Below, piece after piece: positions 42,216 through 52,551 of a DNA stretch of 64,000 nucleotides (its first letter is position 1; each line of letters opens with the position of its first letter). Position numbers and translations under genes: made by a program. The DNA is from Bromus sterilis (lineage: Eukaryota > Streptophyta > Magnoliopsida > Poales > Poaceae), in contig OX465597.1 in the NCBI GenBank assembly GCA_950022295.1, positions 191,021,016-191,085,015 of the forward strand, given 5' to 3'. The notes beneath the pieces are model-generated. The model worked only from the letters and a program-made list of their open reading frames with translations, searched no databases and was not told the origin of the DNA.

Positions 42216-43131
42216 TGATAGAGGCGAAGGTGTCCCGATGTTTCGATGAGATGGTGGAGATCGATTATGGTGGAGGCGACTTTCATGATCCGACTACGAA
42301 CGTGCGAAGACGTTGCGCCTTAGCGATCGCTAAACCAACTCCGAGAGGTTATTGATCCCGCGGATGCACGATCAACCTGACCACGAAGGTCTAATTCCTG
42401 CAAGCAATCGAAGAACAAGCAAGAACTAAGAATTGCAATCTGGATATTGCGAATATAAGATGAATGATTACGAAAGTTGGGGTTCCAATGAGGTCTTGGC
42501 CTGGTCGGATGACACAAACGAAGAGCTCGAAGTTGCGGCTATGGCTAACTTATATCTAATTAAAACCCAAGTCTAAATGACGCCCTAAGGGCTGTATATA
42601 TGGGGGAACAGAGGGGATTTTCGTGACCCCTTGGAGGTGGGGCCCGAAAACAACCCTAACTCGGTTTCCCCACACATACGGACTCTAAAAACAGTCTATA
42701 ATGTGGTATTTCGAAATTACATGGGCCCAGCCCAATATTAAGGTGACGCAGCACCTATAATTGCTCTTGGACGAAAATAATGAAGTGGCATCTCGTGTAT
42801 TTCGTCCAAGCCTTCATGCATGCCTTATGGTGGCTTCAAAGTGCGAAAATCCCCACTGGAAGCTCCATTGTTATTTACCGCGCGCGCACCTTCTTCTCCA
42901 TGCTTGATCCCGCTCCAATGACCGTCCTTCTTGTCCATGCTAGGTCCTTCATTCATAAGCAAAACAAAAGTATCTAATTTAGGCAGCATCATATGTTCAT
43001 GAACATTAGAAGGATTCGCAAGAAACGAAAGTACCTGATAATTTAGTTGACGTGCACGTGCTCTAGTAACTGGTCCAGTATGTGTAGTTGGTGAAGATGT
43101 GGGTGTAACATTAGTAGAGATGTCCTCATCA
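42216..43131 (-). repeat. C4 5' LTR (variant A1)
   Basis: 916 bp, standard termini. A TATA-like box (TATATATGG complement) lies near 42595. It abuts a different LTR at 43132 without a visible target duplication partner. Confidence 0.92.
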
Positions 43132-43538
43132 CCTCCTGGATACGAGCGGTAGTACGGTGCTGACTATCGTAAACCTCCTGGATACGGGCGGTAGTACGGG
43201 CGGTAGTACCGCTGCCTGTAGGCTGAAGCTTCTTTGCATCGTCTTCTCGCGGCTCCTCTTCTAGTGGGGTTAGCCCTTGTTCCATGGATCCTTCTTCTTG
43301 AGCCTCGTCTTCTCCTCCCTGCTCCTCGTCTTGTCCATGGTATCTGATCATACATACATAAAAGGACTTAGGCAGTATATAATTCTCATTAAGCACAACA
43401 TCATATTCTATTATGAGCAAGTTCACCTGTTGTTCTATTAGCTTTGCACGGGCTCTTGTAATAGGTCCAATTCTGATTTCATTAGCTTGTTCTTTATGAA
43501 GAGTTGGGGATGTCTTGTCAGTAGGGATGTCCTCATCA
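43132..43538 (-). mobile_element. Fragment of another CRM-like LTR (LTR-C)
   Basis: On the minus strand it starts TGATGAGGACATCCC at 43538 and encodes DEDIPTDKTSPTLHK, then GPITRARAKLIEQQVN and ILPKSFYVCMIRY. This is the same plan as the CRM tail, but with clearly different sequence. After the tail, at 43132-43215, come repeated (C/G)GGTAGTACGG motifs. The rest of the LTR is replaced by the C4 LTR. No pol lies to its right, so it was a 5' or solo LTR next to the B3-like fragment. Confidence 0.7.
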
Positions 43539-44096
43539 CACCATGGCCCCAAAGCGTCGCGATCCCGATGCGTTTGATGACGACAACCCTCGAGCTTCCC
43601 ACGGTGACGGAGTTCATAGCGTCCGTGGCCGGGGGAGGGGGAGCCGAGGAGGACGGGCTGCGCCGGCCATTGGGTCTTCAATGGGGGACCTTCTTCCCGC
43701 CACATGGGGGCGGAGGACTCGGACGTGCCGTGGCTGCGGCGAGCGTGGCATAGTAGGTCGCGGTGTTGGGGCGATGCCGCCGGCCTCATCCGCAACTCCC
43801 GCGGTGAGCGTATCAGCTTCGAGTTCGGCGTCGAGTTGACATCGGCCACTTGCAGGTGGCTTCTTCTTCTGAAGGTGTTCCGCGAAGCGGTGAGGGAGGC
43901 CGAGCCCCTGCACTTCCGGGTGCAGGTGGATGGGTGCCTTAACGGAGCGGTCAAGGTGGAGACCCACCAGGCGACCATCGGTGATCTCTTCTTGTCGCAC
44001 GTGTGGAAGGTCTTCGTCCGTGCCCGCAAGCTGGATCGCAGGAACTTCCTCCTATTTTGTTACGAGGGAATGGACACCGACTCCAAAATATGACAA
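43539..44096 (+). pseudogene. B3-like DNA-binding domain gene fragment
   Basis: GC-rich sequence unlike its neighbours. A frame from 43543 starts MAPKRRDPDAFDDDN; another (43704-44093) contains FRVQVDGCLNGAVKVE, FLSHVWKVFVRARKLD and FLLFCYEGMD. These resemble the second half of a plant B3 domain (a basic-aromatic W..F.R...L...FL.F pattern), as found in large grass B3 families. Frame changes between the two parts show decay. It is bounded by LTR-C at 43538 and by Tat-type RNase H sequence from about 44097. It may be a host gene piece picked up by a retroelement or a target of insertion. The family call is from pattern memory. Confidence 0.45.
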
Positions 44097-45079
44097 AGGC
44101 CTCCAGGAAGCATCTTCGCTTCCCGGCACTGAAGACAACAATGAGTGGACCCCGTACTTTGACGGATCCTTCTCTTTGCAGGGAGCCGGAGCCGGCGCTG
44201 TCCTGGTTTCCCCAAACGAAGAAGTCTTGAAGTATGTTGTACAAATGTTGTACGAGTGAGAGGCCTCCAACAACAACACAATAGAGTACGAAGGGCAGCT
44301 CGCCGGTTTGAAAGCCGCCATGGGTCTCGGAATAAAAAGACTCATAGTCAGAGGCGACTGTCAGCTGGTGATAAACCAAGTCAAGGACGATTATGGATGC
44401 CCCCAGATGCAGGTGTAAGTCGATGATGTCCGCAATCTCGAGAAGTACTTCCAAGGCGTGGGGATGGAGCATACCCAAGGTCCAAGAACAGCGTCGCGGA
44501 AGAGCTGTCCAAAATTGTCGTCCGGAAGGAAAAAGTACCTCCTAGGGTGTTTGTTGAGCGTTTACTCAAACCCTCAGTCGACCCCACGAGGCCGAGGACC
44601 AAGAAGCAAAGGATCAAGACCAAGGGGAAATTTCCCGGAGAACTGCCCTCCTTCATCCCCGGCAAGCACCAAGTCCTCATTGTCGACCCAACACCCCTAG
44701 ACTAGGGCAGTGACATCATGGACTACCTGAAGAACGGAGAGCTAACAAGAAACCGGAAGGACACCGAGCGGATCACTCATCCATCATCGATGTACCTCCT
44801 ACTCGATGAGACCCTTTACCGCAGGCGTCCCAACGGTGTGAAGCTACCGTGCATCCCCACAGACGAAGGCAAGAAGTTGCTCCACGACATCCATGAAGGA
44901 AGATGCGGCGCCCACATTGGTTCCCGGGCTCCGGTCGGCAAAGCTTTCTGACAAGGGTTCTATTGGCCTACCGCCTTGAACGACACCTTGGAGCTTGTCA
45001 AAACCTTCGACGCCTACCAATTCTACGCCAAGGATTTTCATCAACCAGCACAAGCTCTCCAAACCATCCCTCTATCATG
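44097..45079 (+). pseudogene. Tat/RIRE2-type RNase H and integrase finger fragment
   Basis: Reading N-E-W-T-P-YFDGSFSLQGAGAGAVLVSP, then (after a stop at 44257) EYEGQLAGLKAAMGLGIKRL and IVRGDCQLVINQV, it matches the extra RNase H of the non-chromoviral Tat lineage of Ty3/gypsy elements. A connection region and an integrase finger follow (LHDIHEGRCGAHIGSRA, QGFYWPTALNDTLELV). There are several stops and frame shifts. The frame is broken at 45079 by insertion of C5, and continues at 50345. This is a different lineage from CRM. Confidence 0.8.
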
Positions 45080-45996
45080 TGATGAGGACATCCCTACTAA
45101 TGTTACACCCATATCCTCACAAACTACACATATTGGACCAGTTACTAGAGCACGCACACGTCAACTAAATTATCAGGTACTTTCGTTTCTTGCGAATCCT
45201 TCTAATGTTCATGAACATATGATGCTGCCTGAATTAGATACTTTTGTTTTGCTTATGAATGAAGAACCTAGCATGGACAAGAAGGATCGTCATTGGAGCG
45301 GGATCAAGCATGGAGAAGAAGGTGCGCGCGCGGGAAAGGACAATGGAGCTTCCAGTGGTGATTTTCACACTTTGAAGCCACCATATGGCGCGCATGAAGT
45401 CTTGGACGAAATACACGAGATGCCACTTCATTATTTTCGTCCAAGGGCAATTATAGGTGCTGCGTCACCTTAATATTGGGCTGGGCCCATGTAATTTCGA
45501 AATACCACATTATAGGCTGTTTTTAGAGTCCGTATGTGTGGGGAAACCGAGTTAGGGTTGTTTTCGGACCCCCACCACCAAGGGGTCACGAAATTCCCCT
45601 CTGTTTCCCCATATATACAGCCCTTAGGGCGTTGTTTAGACTTGGGTTTTAATTAGATTTAAGTTAGCCATAGCCGCAACTTCGAGCTCTTCGTTTGTGT
45701 CATCCGACCAGGCCAAGACCTCATTGGAACCCCAACTTTCGTAATCATTCATCTTATATTCGCAATATCCAGATTGCAATTCTTAGTTCTTGCTTGTTCT
45801 TCGATTGCTTGCAGGAATTAGACCTTCGTGGTCAGGTTGATCGTGCATCCGCGGGATCAATAACCTCTCAGAGTTGGTTTAGCGATCGTTAAGGCGCAAC
45901 GTCTTCGCACGTTCGTAGTCGGATCGTGAAAGTCGTCTCCACCATAATCGATCTCCACCATCTCATCGAAACATCGGGACACCTTCGCCTCTATCA
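45080..45996 (+). repeat. C5 5' LTR (variant A1)
   Basis: 917 bp, TGATGAGGACATCCC to CTCTATCA; PBS TGGTATCAG at 45999 after AC. The LTR-encoded tail here has no pol upstream and is not expected to be made. Confidence 0.92.
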
Positions 45997-46493
45997 ACTG
46001 GTATCAGATTTTTAGGTTGCTCGGTGAGATTTACCAGTTTTTCGTAGTCTAGATTACTTTTGTTTTCATACCTACAGTCCACGAAAAAGCCAAAAAAAAA
46101 TTTAGGGTTAGATCATCACGTCCCAAAATAGTCCGAGCCTTTGTCCAGTTTTCTTTACAGTAGTTTGCTTTGTTGAATTTGCGGTTGCATCGTTGTGTCG
46201 AGTTGCTGATCTTAGCGTCTAGTTCCCTTAGAGTTTCGAGTTCTGATCACAGTTTGTCACGCCGCCGCCGCACAGTAGTACACCACCACGTGCCGCCAAT
46301 CTGATTCCAGATACACCACCATGTTCCGCCAAGCCGAGTCCATACACACCACCACAACGTACCGATCCGAGTTGAGTTCCATCACCCGTTCGGTTTGTGA
46401 TATCTCCGTAGCCAGAATAGTTTTGAGTTGAATAAAGTCGGATTTCACCAATCTTTGTCGTACGTAGAAGGGGGTGATTTCCAAAAAAAAATC

Positions 46494-49400
46494 CTATATC
46501 TCCTGAACAAATTGTGAAAGATGATCTTGCTAGAGCTAGTAAAGCTAAACAGGAGAAAAATAAGAGTGAAAATGAGATAGCAGCTAAAGAATTTGAGCAA
46601 CAACATAAGACTAATAGCAAATCTTCTTTTGCTGTTTCTAATGAAATTAAATTGACTAGTCCAACTTTGCTTGCTACTAAGGTTGATATTTCGGATTTGG
46701 ATGTTAGTCAATGTGTGTGCTATGCTTTTGTGTGCAAAGAAGCTTTGTTTTCATTTGAGGAATTGCCTCCTTCTTTGCCTCCTGTTGTCATTGACCTTTT
46801 GCTGGAGTTTATTGACGTCTTTCCCCAAGACGTGCCACCGGGATTACCACCTATTCGAGGGATTGAGCATCAGATTGACTTAATTCTCGGTGCTTCGCTG
46901 CCTAACCGTGCGCCATACCGTACCAATCCGGAGGAGACGAAGGAGATTCTGCGTCAAGTACAAGAGCTACTCGACAAAGGTTACATACGTGAATCCCTTA
47001 GTCCTTGTGCTGTTCCTGTTATATTAGTGCCTAAAAAGGATGGAACATGGCGTATGTGTGTTGATTGTAGAGCCATTAATAATATTACTATGCGTTATCG
47101 TCATCCTATTCCTAGGTTAGATGATATGCTTGATGAATTAAGTGGCTCTACCATCTTTTCCAAAGTTGATTTGCGTAGTGGATACCATCAAATTCGCATG
47201 AAATTAGGAGATGAATGGAAAACGGCATTTAAAACTATGTTTGGATTATATGAGTGGTTAGTCATGCCTTTTGGGTTAACTAATGCACCTAGCACCTTCA
47301 TGAGATTAATGAACGAGGCTTTACGTGCTTTCATTGGACGATTTGTGGTAGTCTATTTTGATGATATACTGATTTATACCAGATCTTTGTAGGAACATTT
47401 GGATCATTTACGTGCTGTTTTTATTGCTCTACGTAATGCACGTTTGTTTGGTAACCTTGGGAAGTACACCTTTTGTACCGACCGAGTATCGTTTCTTGGC
47501 TATGTTGTTACTCCGCAGGGAATTGAAGTTGATAAAGCCAAGATCGAGGCGATTGAGAGTTGGCCGCAGCCCAAAATGGTCACACGAGTGAGGAGTTTTG
47601 TTGGCCTCGCTGGATTCTATAGGCGTTTTGTGAGAGATTTAAGCACTATTGCTGCACCTCTCAATGAGCTTACACGCAAGGATGTGCCTTTTACTTGGGG
47701 TACCGCACAGGAAGAAGCCTTCACGGTATTGAAAGATAAGTTAACACATGCTCCTTTGCTCCAACTTCCTGATTTTAATAAGACTTTTGAGCTTGAATGC
47801 GATGCTAGTGGGATTGGTTTGGGTGGTGTGTTATTACAAGATGCTAAACCGGTTGCATACTTTTCTGAAAAATTGAGTGGGCCTAGTCTGAACTATTCTA
47901 CTTATGATAAGGAATTATATGCTCTTGTTCGGACATTAGAAACTTGGCAACATTATTTATGTCCCAAAGAATTTGTTATACATTCTGATCATGAATCTTT
48001 GAAACACATAAGAAGTCAAGAAAAACTTAATCGTAGACATGCTAAGTGGGTTGAATTTATTGAGAGTTCCCCTTATGTCATTAAACACAAGAAGGGGAAA
48101 GATAATATTATTGATGATGCTTTGTCTCATCGTTATACTATGCTTTCACAACTTGACTTCAAGATATTCGGTTTAGAGACAATCAAAGATCAATATGTAC
48201 ATGATGCGGAATTTAAAGATGTATTGCCGAATTGTAGAGAGGGTAGAACATGGAACAAGTTTGTGCTTAATGATGGATTTGTGTTCCGTTCTAACAAGCT
48301 ATGCATTCCAGCTAGCTCTATTTGTCTTTTGTTGTTGCAGGAGGCGCATGGAGGAGGATTAATGGGACACTTTGGCGTGAAGAAGACGGAGGACGTACTT
48401 GCTACAAATTTCTTTTGGCAAAGATGAGACGGGATGTTGAGCGTTTTGTTGCTCGCTGCACTACATGTCAAAAAGCTAAGTCACGACTCAATCCTCATGG
48501 TTTATACATGCCTTTACCTGTACCTAGTGTTCCGTGGGAGGACATATCCATGGACTTTGTTTTAGTCTTGCCTCGAACAAAGAAGGGGAGGGATAGCATA
48601 TTTGTTGTCTTGGATAGATTTTCTAAGATGGCACATTTTATACCATGTCATAAAAGCGATGATGCTGCTAATGTTGCTGATTTATTCTTTCGTGAGATTA
48701 TTCGCTTCCATGGTGTGCCCAATACTATTGTCTCGGATCGTGATACTAAGTTTCTTAGCCATTTTTGGAGATGCTTATGGGCTAAGTTGGGGACTAAACT
48801 ACTTTTTAGTACTACATGTCATCCCAAACTGATGGACAAACTGAAGTGGTCAATAGGACATTGTCTACTATGCTTAGGGCTGTTTTAAAGAGTAACTTGA
48901 AAATGTGGGAAGAATGTTTACCTCATATTGAATTTGCTTATAATCGTTCATTTCATTCTACCACTAAAATGTGCCCTTTTGAGATTGTTTATGGTTTTCT
49001 ACCTCGTGCACCTATTGATTTGCTGCCTCTTCCATCTTCGGAGAAGGTTAATTTTGATGCTAAGCAACGTGCTGAATTGATATTAAAAATGCATGAGTTA
49101 ACAAAAGAAAACATTGAGCGAATGAATGCTAGATACAAGCTTGCTGGTGATAGTGGTCGAAAGCATGTTGTGTTTGAACCCGGAGATCTTGTTTGGTTAC
49201 ATCTACGTAAAGATAGGTTTCCTGATTTGCCCAAGTCTAAGTTAATGCCTCGAGCTGATGGTCCCTTTAAGGTTTTGCAGAAAATTAATGATAATGCATA
49301 TAAACTTGAGATACCTGCAGCCTTTGGGGTTAGTCCCACATTTAATATTGCAGATTTGAAGCCTTATTTGGGAGAAGATGATGAGCTTCTGTTGAGGATA

Positions 49401-49730
49401 ACTTCAATTCAAGAAGGGGAGGATGATGAGGACATCCCTACTAATGTTACACCCATATCCTCACAAACTACACATATTGGACCAGTTACTAGAGCACGCG
49501 CACGTCAACTAAATTATCAGGTACTTTCGTTTCTTGTGAATCCTTCTAATGTTCATGAACATATGATGCTGTCTAAATTAGATACTTTTGTTTTGCTTAT
49601 GAATGAAGGACCTAGCATGGACAAGATGGATGGTCATTGGAGTGGGATCAAGCATGGAGAAGAAGGTGCGCGCGCGGGAAAGGACAATGGAGCTTCCAGT
49701 GGTGATTTTCGCACTTTGAAGCCACGATAA
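46494..49730 (+). pseudogene. C5 pol pseudogene (RT, RNase H, integrase)
   Basis: The frame begins without a start codon at the linker after protease. RT is complete with YFDD, but TAG at 47390-47392 ends it in the thumb (IYTRSL). RNase H follows in the same frame (ECDASGIGLGG; a C replaces W in HYLCPKEF). A missing C near 48418 (TTTTGGCAAAG) and another near 48825 (CATCCCAAACTG) cause two frameshifts, in the integrase finger and before the catalytic E. The D, D and E sites can be read in their separate frames. The tail is open to TAA at 49728-49730 (LKPR). There is no gag, knuckle or protease, so it is dead as an autonomous element. Confidence 0.92.
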
Positions 49731-50339
49731 GGCGCGCATGAAGTCTTGGACGAAATACACGAGATGCCACTTCATTATTTTCGTCCAAGGGCAATTATAG
49801 GTGCTGCGTCACCTTAATATTGGGCTGGGCCCATGTAATTTCGAAATACCACATTATAGGCTGTTTTTAGAGTCCGTATGTGTGGGGAAACCGAGTTAGG
49901 GTTGTTTTCGGACCCCACCTCCAAGGGGTCATGAAATTCCCCTCTGTTTCCCCATATATACAGCCCTTAGGGCGTCGTTTAGACTTGGGTTTTAATTAGA
50001 TTTAAGTTAGCCATAGCCGCAACTTCGAGCTCTTCGTTTGTGTCATCCGACCAGGCCAAGACCGCATTGGAACCCCAACTTTCGTAATCATTCGTCTTAT
50101 ATTCGCAATATCCAGATTGCAATTCTTAGTTCTCGCTTGTTCTTCGATTGCTTGCAGGAATTAGACCTTCGTGGTCAGGTTGATCGTGCATCCACGGGAT
50201 CAAGAACCTCTCGGAGTTGGTTTAGCGATCGCTAGGGCGCAACGTCTTCGCACGTTCGTAGTCGGATCGTGAAAGTCGTCTCCACCATAATCGATCTCCA
50301 CCATCTCATCGAAACATCGGGACACCTTCGCCTGTATCG
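49424..50339 (+). repeat. C5 3' LTR
   Basis: 916 bp. It differs from its partner by several substitutions; its last bases are CCTGTATCG. The TCATG duplication follows at 50340. Confidence 0.92.
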
Positions 50340-50344
50340 TCATG

Positions 50345-51022
50345 GACCTTTGCGGTGGGGATTGGACATCTTGGGCCTATTCCCCCGTGCTACCGGAGGT
50401 TATGAGTTCCTCTACGTCGCCATCGACAAATTCCACCAAGTGGCCAGAAGTGGAGCCAGTCCGCAAGACCACGGCGCAATCCTCCATCAAGTTTATCAGA
50501 AGCCTGTGTCTCGTTTCGGAGTTCCTAACCGGATCATCACGGACAACGGCACCCAGTTCACAAGTCAGGCCTTCCTCGAGTACTGCGAGAAAGTGTGTAC
50601 CGCAGTGTGTTTCGCTTCAGTGGCTCATCCGAGGAGCAACGTACATGCAAAGAGAGCCAATTTGGAAGTACTCTGAGGTCTCCGGACCCGTACCTTCTAG
50701 CGGCTCGAATAGTGTGGAAAGCGATAGGTGGATGAACTCCCTGCTGTTCTATGGTGAATCAAGACCACACCCAATCAAGCCACAAATGAGACGCCCTTCG
50801 CTCTCGTTTACGAAGCGGGGGCGGTGCTCCCCACAGAAATCCGATACGGATCTCCTCAAGTTCGCGCCTTCGATGAAGCAGAACAACAGCAACTCCGACA
50901 AGGAGATGTCGCCGTTACCGGGGAAGTACGTACTCGGGCTGCTACACACGCCGCAAGGTACTATCAAGTACTACGCCTCTATCATAGCCGCACGTCCGCT
51001 CTCGAGAACTTGAGGAAGGCGA
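50345..51022 (+). pseudogene. Tat/RIRE2-type integrase core fragment (continued)
   Basis: It resumes the fragment broken at 45079: GLDILGLFPRATGGYEFLYV (first acidic residue), PVSRFGVPNRIITDNGTQF (second), then a decayed HPRSN region. After two frame changes comes the C-terminal LPTEIRYGSPQVRAFDEAEQ and AATHAARYYQVLRLYHSRT. Near 50995-51022 it passes into a short EGDDAKHP-coding piece that leads into LTR-D1, so a junction with another element lies here. Confidence 0.8.
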
Positions 51023-51893
51023 TGATGCGAAGCATCCAACCGACATCACCATGGATACACCTCCTTCGCGTGGGGAATTGACGAGAGCACAAGCACACGC
51101 CTTTGGAACAAAGGTTAACTCGCTCCTCTCCGAAATACACCTTAATAGATGCGAAGCTTGGGTGCATGCGGATATGCTATGCATCATTAGGTACCAAGAA
51201 GATGGTCAAGGAGAAGCCGCAACGGAAGGGGAGCCACGGGAACATGAAGAAAGGAAGATCACACCTCCAAGGATCGGTACTACCGGCCTAGAGGGCGGTA
51301 CTACCGGCACCTGGGGACACCTACCAACACCTGGAGCCCGTGGAGACGAGTGGCTGGCTGGTGCACGACAAGAACTACCGTCCGGGAGAGCGGTACTACC
51401 AGCCGAGTGGTACTACTGCCCGTGCAGAGAGGTACTACCTCCTGTCAAAGTGAAATACTTCTGTTAGGGACGGTACTGATCTGGTACCACCCTGGTTGTT
51501 TCGGTAAATCTGAATTACCGATACTACCGGTCGTGCCGACCGGTACAACCGCTCTGGATGCAGATCTGGGCTGTGTAGGCCCATGTACCCCTTCGTTTTA
51601 CACCTAGACTACAAGTACTCTTCCCCTACCTCCATTTTATGGTTAGCTAAGAACAAATCTAAACCATTGAGAGAGCTTAGCTCCTTTTACCCTTGGGAAA
51701 TTGATCTCCTTGAGATCCTCTCTCAATCTACCTTCCTCTTCCTAGTAGTAGAAGAAGAGGCCCCTCTTCTAGTAGTAGAAGGAGAGCGAACTACCACGAC
51801 TACCACTTGTGGATGTATGGATCTTGAGATGTATGGCACTTGTGTGTGGATTTGAGAATCCTATGTGTTTGGATCTTGTTCCTGATATGGGGT
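51023..51893 (+). mobile_element. LTR-D1, truncated Ty3/gypsy LTR
   Basis: It starts TGATGCGAAGCATCCAACCG, as does LTR-D2 at 52552 (TGATGCGGAGCATCCAACGG). It encodes a tail DITMDTPPSRGELTRAQAHAF and MLCIIRYQEDGQGEA, again the LTR-encoded R-A-x-A plan. A cluster of GGTACTACCGG-like palindromes occupies 51277-51545. The downstream part (GGGTTAGCTAAGAA-like, GATCTCCTTGAGATCCTCTC) matches D2. It stops at about 51893 (CTTGTTCCTGA), where different sequence begins. Roughly the last 130 bp are missing. Confidence 0.7.
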
Positions 51894-52551
51894 GGCCCGA
51901 TCTTCTCAGTAAGCGGACGATGAATATGAGGGCGATGATAGATAACTTGTATGTAGCCGATGAACTCTCCTCGCTAGATCCCTGTTGCCAATGCGACAGC
52001 TCTCTACCATTTGGATATTCACAACTTCACACACTTGTGCAACGTAGCCGTCGACCACGAGACGGTGATTGGCAATCTACTAATTCCTAGTGGAACAACA
52101 GATCACACAAAACTTGCAGTAGCAACACTTCAGATCGATACGAATTGAAGTATATGATTCAAGATGAGAGCTTGTAGCTATTCTCAAGAACTAGGGTTTA
52201 TCTAACGTGGTCTAACCCTAAAACTCGCAGGGGGTCCGGTATATATAAGCTAGGGGGTGTCAAACTCGAATACAAGGCCGCAACCCTTCAGATCTTCGCG
52301 CAGGGAGTTTCGGATGTCCGATGGGTTTCAGACGTTCGAATCGTGTCGGACTTCCTGCTGTTTTGACATCGGTTCTGTACTCGGGGGCCGTCGCGAAGAT
52401 CTTCATGTCGGACGTTCGTTCCATGTCGGACGACCGTCGTGTCGGACGTACGAATCCCGTCGGATGTTCGTAACCCTTCTGTAACTCGAGGTCATCGAGG
52501 TGTCGTAGCTCCTGGCCTCCGATGTCGGATGTCCGAAAGTTGGAGCTTCCT
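51894..52551 (-). mobile_element. Unclassified LTR-like fragment (LTR-E)
   Basis: No open frame with domain content. On the minus strand a TATA-like box (CTTATATATACC) lies at about 52239-52250, followed by leader-like sequence (AACCCTAGTTCTTGAG). TCGGACnTCCGA-like palindromes are dense at 52310-52545. It sits between LTR-D1 and LTR-D2. A minus-strand LTR is the best reading; the family is not recognised. Confidence 0.4.

Larger units (their letters stand above)
35388..43131 (-). mobile_element. C4: most intact autonomous CRM element
   Basis: 5' LTR 42216-43131, PBS, leader 41097-42215, gag-pol 41096-36210, 3' LTR 35388-36306 (shared with C3). The right flank is CCTCC within another LTR; the left flank is C3 leader, so no target duplication exists. 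Gag-pol is one open frame. Its closest relative in the window is C1, lying in opposite orientation. Confidence 0.93.
45080..50339 (+). mobile_element. C5: CRM element with gag deleted
   Basis: 5' LTR 45080-45996, PBS 45999, leader to about 46490, pol 46494-49730, 3' LTR 49424-50339. It is flanked by TCATG (45075-45079, 50340-50344). It sits in the integrase region of the Tat-type fragment, which joins across it. The leader breaks at the A run near 46482 and resumes in the protease-RT linker (PEQIVKDDLARASKAK). By comparison with C1, about 2.4 kb holding the end of the leader, all gag and the protease site are lost. The 3' LTR ends GTATCG rather than CTATCA. Confidence 0.92.

Noticed and set aside
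43043..44029. A 328-codon minus-strand frame
   Set aside because: Only the LTR-C tail part (43538 leftwards) is meaningful; the upstream half is antisense to the B3-like fragment.
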